In this document: positions 14,478-21,863 of the stretch, one piece after another
Layout: each line of letters begins with the position of its first letter
How positions within the stretch are numbered: the first letter of the stretch is position 1
Origin: JAPEKQ01 sp964487295
Lineage (GTDB): Bacteria; Joyebacterota; Joyebacteria; Joyebacterales; Joyebacteraceae
NCBI GenBank assembly: GCA_964487295.1
Contig: CAZAQL010000032.1
Coordinates: forward strand, 1 to 25,387
DNA length: 25,387 nucleotides
Direction: 5' to 3'
Translations under genes and position numbers: made by a program
Notes under the pieces: generated by a model
Told to the model about the DNA's origin: nothing
Databases searched by the model: none
The model's input: only the letters and a program-made list of their open reading frames with translations

Positions 14478-15998
14478 ATGGGGGACGCAAGGAGGACGAG
14501 AGAGGAACTCGAGCAGGAGCTCCAGGAACTGGGCAGCAGGCTCCGGAGCATGGCGGCTCGGGACGACCGGATGGGGGACGGGCAGTGGACGCCCGAGCTC
14601 ATTGCCAAGCTGCCGGTCATGTTCCACTCGCTTGACGAGAGCGGCCGGATCGTGGCCGTCAGCGACGTCTGGCTCGAGAAGCTCGGATACGAGCGTGGCG
14701 AGGTGCTCGGACGGAAGTCCACGGACTTCCTCACGGAGACATCCCGAGCGTATGCGCTCGCCGTATCGCTCCCGCGTTTCTTCCGCTCCGGCACGGCCGA
14801 CGCAGTCCCGTACCAGTTCGTGCGCCGCGATGGCACCGTGCTGGACATCCTGCTCTCCGCGCACGCCATCCGCGACGATGGCGGGTCCGTCGTCGGCTCG
14901 CTCGCGGTCATGGTCGACATCACGGAGAAGACGAGAGCCGAGGAGATGCTTCGCCAAAGCGAGCGCAAGTACCGCGCGCTTTTCGAGAGCGCGGCCTTCG
15001 GGCTCGTGCGAACGCGGCTGAGAGACGGGCTGATCGAGACGGCGAACCAGCAGTTCGCGCAGATGTACGGGTACGAACGGTCAGAGGACCTCGTCGGCAT
15101 GGATGCCGGGAAGCTGTACGCAAGGCCGGCCGATCGCCGCGACATCATCAGCGCGCTGGAAGCGAGCGGACATGTGTACTACGGGACCGTGCCCTTCCTC
15201 CGCCGTGACGGCTCGCGTTTCTGGGCTCGGGGTTCGGCCTGGCTCTCGAACGACGGCGAGTGCATCGAGGGCGCCATCGTCGACGTGACCGACTCGGAGC
15301 TCGCGCGCCAGGAGCTCGCGCAGTCCCGCGCCGACCTCGAGACGATCATCGCGACGGTCAGCGACGCGGTCATCGTGCAGACGCCGGACTACGAACTTGC
15401 CTTCGCGAACGACGAGGCGGCGCGGCAGTTCGGGTTCGAATCCGCGGAGGCGCTCATTCGGACACCTCCCGCTCGGATCGTGGATCGCTTCGATCTGTTC
15501 GATCTCGACGGCCGCCCGTTCCAGTCGGACAGGCTGCCGGGGAGAAGGGCCCTGGCCGGCGAGCGGGGCTCTTCCGCGATCATCGGCTGGAGGCTCAAAG
15601 GAGAGCCGACGACGCAGTGGACGATCGTGCGCGCGGAGCCCGTGTTCTCTGAGGACGGCAGCGTCCACCGCGCCGTCATCACGATGCACAGGTTCGATGC
15701 TGCCGAGATCACCGCGCTGGAGCTTCTGGCCCGGGCCGAAACGCTGGGTGGTGTGCAGCAGCCGGAGCACGTGCCGGGCGGTGTGAGCACCATGTGCGCG
15801 GCCTGCAAGAAGGTCAGGAAGAACGACGGCTCGTGGCAGGGAGTCGATGACTACCTTGCCGGCAGCATCGGCATGGTGTTCTCGCACGGTGTCTGCCCTG
15901 AGTGCGCGAGGAAGCTCTACGGTGTGATGAATGGTGAGGAGGACGATGAGGCGTCCTCCGACGATACGAGCGCACCGGAATCCGGGGAGCGGACATGA
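14478..15998 (+). CDS. Triple-PAS protein with C-terminal cysteine-rich domain, no kinase
   Basis: A 506-residue cytoplasmic sensory protein. A short coiled-coil-like start (REELEQELQELGSRLRSM) leads into three PAS domains at about residues 45-150, 160-275 and 285-400. The first ends with the DITEKTRAEEMLRQSERKYRALFE linker, split here as DITEKTRAEE and SERKYRALFE. There is no histidine kinase, GGDEF or HTH domain. Instead the C-terminus holds MCAACKKVRKNDGSWQ and HGVCPECARKLYG, a CxxC...CxxC arrangement (C440, C443, C473, C476) that probably binds metal. This tail recurs on PAS proteins of environmental bacteria, but I know of no described function. The ATG follows GAGGAGGTGA. The stop overlaps the next gene (ATGA). 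Confidence 0.85.
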   Translation: MGDARRTREELEQELQELGSRLRSMAARDDRMGDGQWTPELIAKLPVMFHSLDESGRIVAVSDVWLEKLGYERGEVLGRKSTDFLTETSRAYALAVSLPRFFRSGTADAVPYQFVRRDGTVLDILLSAHAIRDDGGSVVGSLAVMVDITEKTRAEEMLRQSERKYRALFESAAFGLVRTRLRDGLIETANQQFAQMYGYERSEDLVGMDAGKLYARPADRRDIISALEASGHVYYGTVPFLRRDGSRFWARGSAWLSNDGECIEGAIVDVTDSELARQELAQSRADLETIIATVSDAVIVQTPDYELAFANDEAARQFGFESAEALIRTPPARIVDRFDLFDLDGRPFQSDRLPGRRALAGERGSSAIIGWRLKGEPTTQWTIVRAEPVFSEDGSVHRAVITMHRFDAAEITALELLARAETLGGVQQPEHVPGGVSTMCAACKKVRKNDGSWQGVDDYLAGSIGMVFSHGVCPECARKLYGVMNGEEDDEASSDDTSAPESGERT

Positions 15999-17089
15999 CA
16001 GTGCTGCAGAGAGATGCGTCGGTACGGCGGGCGGAGCGAAGTGCACCGACCCTGGGCGCCTCGTTGACCTCTGAGGTCAGAGCCGCGTTCCGGTTCCCCC
16101 GAAGCCCGCGCCGCGCCGCCGTCGTGGTGGCGCTCGTGGGGGTCGTCGTAGCCGCTGCTGGATGCGGCGACGCGGCCGGTCCCGGTGAGGCTTTGACGCG
16201 GCAGGAGCTCATCCCGCCCGACGCCGTCAAGGTGACGCCGGACACGGACGTGTTCGTTCCCGTGGTCCAGTCGGAGGAGTGGGACGATCCCGTTCCGATG
16301 CCGGGGCCGATCAACACCGCGGGCGGCGAGGACTCGCCGTTCGTCGCGCCGGACGGCTCGATGTTCCTCTTCTGGTGGACGCCGGACGTGAGCGTGCCGG
16401 CTGAGGAGCAGGTCGGCGATGGCGGGACGGGCATCTGGTTCACGCAGACCTCGGCGCAGGGAAGGACCGATGCTTGGGACGAGCCGACGTTCGTCGAGCT
16501 CTCCGATGTGCCCTCGCTCGAGGGATGCCCGACGCTCGAAGGGACCACGCTCTGGTTCTGCTCGATCCGGGGCGGCAACTACGGCGAGCACGACGCGTGG
16601 CTGGCCGACTATCAGAGCCCGGGCGTCTGGACGAGCTGGCGGAACGCGGGCCAGGCGCTCAACGAGACCTTCGACATCGGCGAGTGGCACGTCCTCCCCG
16701 GCGGAACGACGATCTACTTCGGGTCGGACCGAACTGGTGGCTACGGCGACATGGACCTCTGGAGCACGTGGTACGGCGAGGGTGAATGGCACGTTCCCGA
16801 GAACCTCGGGCCGAATGTGAACGATGCAGGGCACCAGAGCCGGCCGTTCGTGACGTCGGACGGCGAGGAGCTCTGGTTCACCGGGACGAGTCGGCTGGGC
16901 TACCACGGACCGGCGGTCTTTCGGTGCGAGAAGCAGGGCGCAAACTGGGGGCCGGCCGAGGAGATCGTCTCCAACTACGCGGCCGAGCCCACGGTGGATG
17001 CCGAAGGCAACATCTACTTCGTCCATCACTTCATGGACGAGGACGAGGAGATGATCGAGGCGGACATCTACGTCTGCTACAGACGGTGA
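15995..17089 (+). CDS. PD40/TolB-like beta-propeller lipoprotein
   Basis: A 364-residue exported protein. After a basic segment (FPRSPRR) comes a hydrophobic stretch ending in AAAGC57, a good lipobox. The mature part has repeats of the PD40 type: DSPFVAPDGSMFLFWWTPD, SLEGCPTLEGTTLWFCS, GGTTIYFGSDRTGGYGDMDLW, SRPFVTSDGEELWFTG and EPTVDAEGNIYFVH, consistent with a six-bladed propeller as in TolB-like surface proteins. ATG 15995 overlaps the PAS gene stop and has GGGGAG upstream. It leaves an unusually long 56-residue leader, so TTG 16064 (34-residue leader, weaker ribosome site) is a real alternative. The ligand is unknown. Confidence 0.8.
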   Translation: MTVLQRDASVRRAERSAPTLGASLTSEVRAAFRFPRSPRRAAVVVALVGVVVAAAGCGDAAGPGEALTRQELIPPDAVKVTPDTDVFVPVVQSEEWDDPVPMPGPINTAGGEDSPFVAPDGSMFLFWWTPDVSVPAEEQVGDGGTGIWFTQTSAQGRTDAWDEPTFVELSDVPSLEGCPTLEGTTLWFCSIRGGNYGEHDAWLADYQSPGVWTSWRNAGQALNETFDIGEWHVLPGGTTIYFGSDRTGGYGDMDLWSTWYGEGEWHVPENLGPNVNDAGHQSRPFVTSDGEELWFTGTSRLGYHGPAVFRCEKQGANWGPAEEIVSNYAAEPTVDAEGNIYFVHHFMDEDEEMIEADIYVCYRR

Positions 17090-17175
17090 CGCGGCTCGGC
17101 GCCGTCCGCCGTCGCTACGCGGCGGACGCCGCGCTCGACACGACATCGATGGGCGCCAGCCGCTCCGGAGATCGC

Positions 17176-18408
17176 ATGATGCGCGACGCGAGCATCCACA
17201 TACCCGGGTCCCTGCGCGCGTGGGTTCTCGTCCTTCTGTCCCTCGTACTCGCGGGGTGTGCCTCGACCTCGTCCGGTCCGACCGACATCACGGACGATGG
17301 CTCGCGTGACACACGTCTCGCACTCTGGCTTGCGAAGAAGGCGGAGCTCATCGCGCACGCGGACGCGGAGTACGACCTCGTCCTCTCCGGCTGGTTCGAA
17401 CCGTCGGAGGCGGAGGCCATCCTGGACACCAATCCGTCGGCGAGGCTGCTCGCCGGGCTTGCGCTCACGTGGGTGATGGATGACCCGGATTGGCAGCAGC
17501 TTCTCGTGACCGTGGCCAACGGCGGCGCCCCGAACGGGCCGCTTCAGATTACGGACGACATGTATCTGATGTACGACTCCGACGAGGACGGCGAACTGGA
17601 CACGCACTGCTCGCCGCCAGGCTGGGACGACATTCTGGCGATGGACCCGCGGCACACAGGCTGGCGCGAGCTCGTGCTCTCGTTCTACGGCGTGGCGGGC
17701 GTGCAGCCCCAGCACGACGGCGTCGCCGTCGACATGGTCGACGCGTATCCGTTCTGCGAGGGAGCATGGTCGGATGGCGTGCCCGAATCGCTGAGCGCGG
17801 ATGCGTGGGTGGGGTCGCAGGCGGAGCTCCTGGAGGCAGTGCGGGATACGGTCCCCGCCTCGAAGTGGGTCTTCGCCAACGCAGGGCGCGATTTCCCGGC
17901 GGGCTCTCCGTTTCCTCAGTACGTCAACGGCTATCTGCTCGAGAACGCGCTGGGCGAGATCTTCGGGCTCGCGACGCCGACGGAGCTTCTCGCATCCGCC
18001 GAGCGGGCGCTCTCGACGACTCTGCCGCCGCACGCGGTCGTCTACGCGGTCGACACCGACGACACGGGCGTGGTCGACGAGGAGCGGCTTCGCGTGGGGC
18101 TCGCCACGAGTCTGCTCAACGACCACACATACTTCGCATACGATTCCGGCCCCGTGGATCACGGCGGCGTGGACGGCTGGTGGTTCGCGGATTACTACGA
18201 CATCGTGCTGGGCGGGCCGGAGGGTCCGTACAGCGCCGTGAGTGGCGGCTACGTACGCGAGTTTGAGCGGGGACGCGTCGTGGTGGCTTCGCCTGGGCCG
18301 ATCGATGTGTCGTTCGACGAGCCGCATCTCGACACGGCGGACGCCGCGCGCGACACAGCATTCACAATCGCGCCCGGCGACGCGCGCATCTTCCTGTTGG
18401 ACCCTTGA
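17176..18408 (+). CDS. Putative glycoside-hydrolase-like lipoprotein (GHL15-like)
   Basis: A 410-residue protein with a clear lipoprotein signal (WVLVLLSLVLAGC28). The mature part resembles the GHL15 group of putative TIM-barrel glycosidases: ALTWVMDDPDW, MDPRHTGWRELVLSFYG, HDGVAVDMVD (position of the DGVFxD barrel strand), KWVFANAG, NGYLLENALGE and GWWFADYYDIVLGGPEGPY, ending in a beta-sandwich-like tail. This assignment is from pattern memory and should be checked by profile search; catalytic residues are not certain. The start is ATG 17176 with GGAG 8 bases upstream. ATG 17179 is equivalent. It follows the propeller lipoprotein by 86 bases and precedes argS by 11, with no evident link to argS. 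Confidence 0.7.
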   Translation: MMRDASIHIPGSLRAWVLVLLSLVLAGCASTSSGPTDITDDGSRDTRLALWLAKKAELIAHADAEYDLVLSGWFEPSEAEAILDTNPSARLLAGLALTWVMDDPDWQQLLVTVANGGAPNGPLQITDDMYLMYDSDEDGELDTHCSPPGWDDILAMDPRHTGWRELVLSFYGVAGVQPQHDGVAVDMVDAYPFCEGAWSDGVPESLSADAWVGSQAELLEAVRDTVPASKWVFANAGRDFPAGSPFPQYVNGYLLENALGEIFGLATPTELLASAERALSTTLPPHAVVYAVDTDDTGVVDEERLRVGLATSLLNDHTYFAYDSGPVDHGGVDGWWFADYYDIVLGGPEGPYSAVSGGYVREFERGRVVVASPGPIDVSFDEPHLDTADAARDTAFTIAPGDARIFLLDP

Positions 18409-18419
18409 GTGGAGTCTCC

Positions 18420-20063
18420 ATGTACTACGACGAACTGACGCAGGCGCTTGAGAAGGCCGTCGCGAAGCTCGGACTCGAACTCGACAGCGTCGAGGTCACG
18501 CCGCCGCGCGATCCGTCGCACGGCGACGCGGCGACGAACGCGGCGCTCATCCTCGCGAAAAGGGCGGGACGGAACCCTCGCGAGCTGGCGGCCGAGCTCG
18601 TGGACGCGCTCCACCTCCCCGACCAGTACATCGACTCGACCGAGATCGCCGGTCCTGGCTTCATCAACTTCCGGTTCGGGCGCACGTGGTACGAGGGCGT
18701 GCTCCGGGACGTCGTGACGACGGCGGAGTCGTACGGAACGTCCGATGCGGGGAAGGGGAGAAGCGTGCAGATCGAGTTCGTGAGCGCGAACCCGACGGGT
18801 CCCCTCAACATCGTGAGCGCGCGCGCCGCGTCGGTGGGAGACGCCATCGGGAACCTGCTCGAGGCGACCGGCGTGTCGGTGCAGCGCGAGGACTACGTCA
18901 ACGACGCCGGCCGGCAGGTCGGTAAGCTCGCGCTCTCGGTCGACGCCCGCCTGAAGGAGCTTCGCGGCGAACCATGGGAGATACCGGAGGGCGGGTATCA
19001 CGGCGAGTACCTCAAGGACGTGGCCCAGGCGATCCTGGACGCGAACCCCGACCTGCCCGAAATGCCCGATGAGGAACGCATCGCGTACCTCAGGGAGGCG
19101 GCCATCGAGAACATCGTGGCGGGGCAGAAGGCCGCGCTCGAGCGCTTCGGCGTGCGCCACGACCGCTGGTTCCATGAGTCGGAGCTCGCCTCGGACGGGG
19201 CGGTCGAGCGCGTCCTCGAGGCGCTCAAGGCCTCGGGCGAGACCTACGAGAAAGAGGGGGCGACCTGGCTCCGCACGACACCGCATGGGACGAACGACGA
19301 TAAGGTCATCGTCAAGAGCGACGGTGTGCCGACCTACCTGCTCCCGGACGTGGCGTACCACATCAACAAGTTCGAGCGGGGGTACGACCCGGTCATCGAT
19401 CTCTGGGGACCAGACCACCACGCGCACATCGCGGAGACGCACGCCGCGCTCGAGATCCTCGGGTATCCGAAGGAGCGGCTCGAGGTCCAGATCATCCAGC
19501 AGGTCAACTTCATCGAGGGCGGCGAGCAGGTGAAGATGTCGAAGCGGACGGGCAACATCGTCACGCTCGAGGAGCTCATCGACGACGTTGGCGTGGACGT
19601 CGCGAAATTCTTCTTCCTGATGCGGAAGTCGTCGGCGCACCTCGACTTCGATCTCGATCTCGCGCGCGAGCAGACCGACGAGAACCCGGTCTTCTACGTG
19701 CAGTACGCGCACGCCAGGGTGTCGAGCCTCATCCGGTTCGCGGCAGACAGGGGCGAGAGCGTGCCGGATGCGGGGGATGTTGATCTTTCGGACGTGAGCG
19801 GGGAGGACGCGCGGCCGCTGGTGCTCCTGCTCGCCGATTTCCCGCGGCTCATCGCTGGCGCGGCGGAGGCACGCGAGCCGCACCGCCTCACGACCTACCT
19901 TCGCGACCTCTCCGCGGCGTTCCACTCGTACTACCACGACCACCAGATCGTCTCGGACGACGCCGGGACGACGGGCGCACGGCTGTTCCTGTCGCAGGCC
20001 GTCAAGACGGTGCTCGGCAACGGCCTGAGGCTTCTGGGCATCAGCGCGCCGGAGCGGATGTAG
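18420..20063 (+). CDS. argS: Arginyl-tRNA synthetase
   Basis: Class I synthetase of 547 residues that charges tRNA-Arg. The Add-1 N-terminal domain (residues 1-110), the catalytic domain, KMSKRTGNIV (Lys372-Arg376 for the KMSKS loop), the DALR-type anticodon domain (YVQYAHARVSSLIR; YYHDHQIV) and the C-terminal KTVLGNGLRLLGI are all present. Unusually, the HIGH signature is replaced: the sequence reads VSANPTGPLNIVSARAAS, with Asn130-Ile-Val-Ser133 where most bacterial ArgRS have His-Val-Gly-His. The frame is otherwise intact. The start is ATG 18420 after GGAG; the in-frame TTG at 18405 would overlap the previous gene. Whether a second argS exists elsewhere cannot be seen. Confidence 0.95.
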   Translation: MYYDELTQALEKAVAKLGLELDSVEVTPPRDPSHGDAATNAALILAKRAGRNPRELAAELVDALHLPDQYIDSTEIAGPGFINFRFGRTWYEGVLRDVVTTAESYGTSDAGKGRSVQIEFVSANPTGPLNIVSARAASVGDAIGNLLEATGVSVQREDYVNDAGRQVGKLALSVDARLKELRGEPWEIPEGGYHGEYLKDVAQAILDANPDLPEMPDEERIAYLREAAIENIVAGQKAALERFGVRHDRWFHESELASDGAVERVLEALKASGETYEKEGATWLRTTPHGTNDDKVIVKSDGVPTYLLPDVAYHINKFERGYDPVIDLWGPDHHAHIAETHAALEILGYPKERLEVQIIQQVNFIEGGEQVKMSKRTGNIVTLEELIDDVGVDVAKFFFLMRKSSAHLDFDLDLAREQTDENPVFYVQYAHARVSSLIRFAADRGESVPDAGDVDLSDVSGEDARPLVLLLADFPRLIAGAAEAREPHRLTTYLRDLSAAFHSYYHDHQIVSDDAGTTGARLFLSQAVKTVLGNGLRLLGISAPERM

Positions 20064-20121
20064 AACCCCCGAAGCAAGGCGGTGGGTGACGGCGCGATGC
20101 CACGCACACAAGGAGGTCGGC

Positions 20122-20679
20122 ATGGAGGGGTCGATGGTCTTCAGCAACCGGATCAGGATGTCCACGGCGCTCTGGACGGGGCTGTTCGTCGCCATCTTCA
20201 TCCTGAGCACGGTGTTCTCGGTCGTGTACCTCATCGGTGTGTTCTCCGAGGAGGAGGAGCTCATGCTGATCGGGGCGATCCCGGTGTTCCTCGTCAGCAT
20301 CGGCGCGGCCATCGCCGGCGCGATCTTCTGGTATCGGGCCTGGTCGTCCATCCAGGACGGGCGTGTGCGCGCGACGCCCGGGCAGGCCGTCGGCTTCTCC
20401 TTCATCCCGTTCTTCAACCTCTACTGGATCTTCCAGCTGATCTGGGGGTTCGCGCAGGACTTCAACCGGTACGTGCGGGAGCGGGAGCTCCCGGTCGACC
20501 CGCTGCCGGAGGCGATGTTCCTCGCCATCCCCATCCTCGCACTCGTTTCGATCATCCCGTTCGTGGGGATGCTGACCTCGCTCGCGAGCGGCGTGCTGTT
20601 CATCATCTCCGTCTACCGCGTCTGTGAGGGCGTCAACGCCGTCGCCGTGGGCATGGACGTGCGCGAGAGGGAGGAGTAG
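20122..20679 (+). CDS. Small multi-pass membrane protein of unknown function
   Basis: A 185-residue membrane protein with four to five hydrophobic helices. The segment FWYRAWSSIQDGRVRATPGQ followed by AVGFSFIPFFNLYWIFQLIWG and FAQDFNRY resembles DUF4328-like membrane proteins, where a hydrophilic loop precedes a Pro-rich helix. I cannot assign a function. The start is ATG 20122, with the strong ribosome site AAGGAGG at 20110-20116 eight bases earlier, which rules out the longer frame. It is 58 bases after argS and is the last gene before a terminator. Confidence 0.75.
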   Translation: MEGSMVFSNRIRMSTALWTGLFVAIFILSTVFSVVYLIGVFSEEEELMLIGAIPVFLVSIGAAIAGAIFWYRAWSSIQDGRVRATPGQAVGFSFIPFFNLYWIFQLIWGFAQDFNRYVRERELPVDPLPEAMFLAIPILALVSIIPFVGMLTSLASGVLFIISVYRVCEGVNAVAVGMDVREREE

Positions 20680-20716
20680 GACGCCGGGGACCTTCAGGAC
20701 TTCTGCGGATGATTAT

Positions 20717-20745
20717 GAGCCTGGCCTCACTTCGGGGCCAGGCTC
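20717..20745 (+). terminator. Probable intrinsic terminator after the argS unit
   Basis: A perfect 10-bp stem, GAGCCTGGCC (20717-20726) with GGCCAGGCTC (20736-20745), and a 9-base loop, followed by a short T-rich stretch (TCGTTT). It lies 37 bases after the membrane-protein stop. Confidence 0.75.
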
Positions 20746-20863
20746 TCGTTTGGGTCCCGAGAAGGCCCGATGGACGGTGTGCCGGGCCGCGCAGGACTCC
20801 GGGAAGGCCCCCGGGGCATCCTGAGGCTGCCTCACGAGGCGAACGCGGCGCCGTAACTATCTC

Positions 20864-20892
20864 TTGTGAACTTGTCAAGGACATGGTAGAAT
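20864..20892 (+). promoter_or_regulatory. Sigma-70-type promoter of the PEP-CTERM gene
   Basis: TTGTGA at 20864-20869 and TAGAAT at 20887-20892 are separated by 17 bases, with TGG directly before the -10. The predicted transcript would start near 20899, about 55 bases before the ATG at 20954. The region is visibly richer in A/T than its surroundings. Confidence 0.75.
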
Positions 20893-20953
20893 CAGTACAT
20901 AGGTAGAGAAACAGGCGGCGGCGCGTACGACACCACGAGGGAGGGACGGACAG

Positions 20954-21637
20954 ATGGCTCGACTGCTCGGCATCACGGTGGTCGCCCTGCTCCTGACTCT
21001 GGCAAGCGGCACTGCGGGAGCGAGTCTCCTGGGCACCTACTACAATCTGGACGAGACGCACCCCGACATGCAGCACTACATCACGGGCTGGACGCATGGG
21101 ATGGTGGAGGACGTGTTGACGAGCCGCACGCCGACGCTGACTTCCTACGGCGCGACGCAGGTCAGTCAGTTCGACTGGTGGGACCCGCAGTACGAGGCGT
21201 TCTCACGGTACGACAGCGACGCGGACCTGCAGAGCAACTTCTCGTCGAGCTGGTTCCCCGTCAACGACGGTCTGCCCGGCGATCCGTACCACTTCGCCGT
21301 CCACTGGAGCGGCCAGTTCTACGTGGGGGAGTCGAAGGCGTATGAGTACTCGATGGGCTCCGACGACGACTCGTGGCTGTTCATCGACGGCGAGCTCATC
21401 CTCGATCTGGGCGGCGTGCACGGCATCTCCTACACGTCGTACGCCCTGTCGCTCGAGGAGGGCTACCACGACATCGACATCTTCTTCGCAGAGCGGCACA
21501 CGACGCAGTCGGGATTCCAGCTGAACTTCTTCTCGGACCTCGAGCCGACGCCCCCGCCGGTTCCCGAGCCGAGCACGTTCCTGCTTCTGGCGACCGGCCT
21601 CGGCGGTCTCGCGTTCATCCGGAAGCGGAAGTCGTAG
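20954..21637 (+). CDS. PEP-CTERM protein with PA14/fibro-slime domain
   Basis: A 227-residue exported protein. It has an N-terminal signal peptide (LLGITVVALLLTLASGTAGA), then a PA14-like fibro-slime domain with YYNLDETHPDM near the start and GSDDDSWLFIDGELILDLGG at about residues 135-154. The C-terminal sorting signal is V203-PEPST, a hydrophobic stretch and IRKRKS. In this system an exosortase (XrtA/EpsH) recognises the PEP motif and helps place the protein at the cell surface or in exopolysaccharide. No exosortase gene is in the window. Fibro-slime/PA14 domains are often sugar-binding. The gene has its own promoter and terminator, so it is a one-gene unit; ATG 20954 follows GGAGGGACGG. Confidence 0.92.
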   Translation: MARLLGITVVALLLTLASGTAGASLLGTYYNLDETHPDMQHYITGWTHGMVEDVLTSRTPTLTSYGATQVSQFDWWDPQYEAFSRYDSDADLQSNFSSSWFPVNDGLPGDPYHFAVHWSGQFYVGESKAYEYSMGSDDDSWLFIDGELILDLGGVHGISYTSYALSLEEGYHDIDIFFAERHTTQSGFQLNFFSDLEPTPPPVPEPSTFLLLATGLGGLAFIRKRKS

Positions 21638-21669
21638 TCTCGAACAAGCACGACCCGTACGACGACCTG

Positions 21670-21695
21670 AGCCCGCCCCCTTCGGGGGGCGGGCT
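21670..21695 (+). terminator. Intrinsic terminator of the PEP-CTERM gene
   Basis: An 11-bp stem, AGCCCGCCCCC (21670-21680) with GGGGGCGGGCT (21685-21695), closes on a TTCG tetraloop, followed by GCTTTG. It lies 32 bases after the stop codon. Confidence 0.85.
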
Positions 21696-21809
21696 GCTTT
21701 GTGGATCCCGCGTCTTCATCGTGCGGGACTCGTTCGGCGCGGGGTGGCCTGCGCCGGAGCGCGACCGCGCTCGTGCGATGCCCGGTCGCTGGCGCGGGGC
21801 CCCTCGGCG

Positions 21810-21818
21810 TGCTATGCT
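21810..21818 (+). promoter_or_regulatory. Candidate extended -10 (TGCTATGCT) before the DUF3179 gene
   Basis: TATGCT at 21813-21818 with a TGn extension lies 46 bases before the ATG at 21864, after the upstream terminator. I see no good -35, so this is weak. Confidence 0.35.
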
Positions 21819-21863
21819 TGGAATCTCTGACCCCCGGCGCCGCCCCTGCCACGGAGGGGAACC

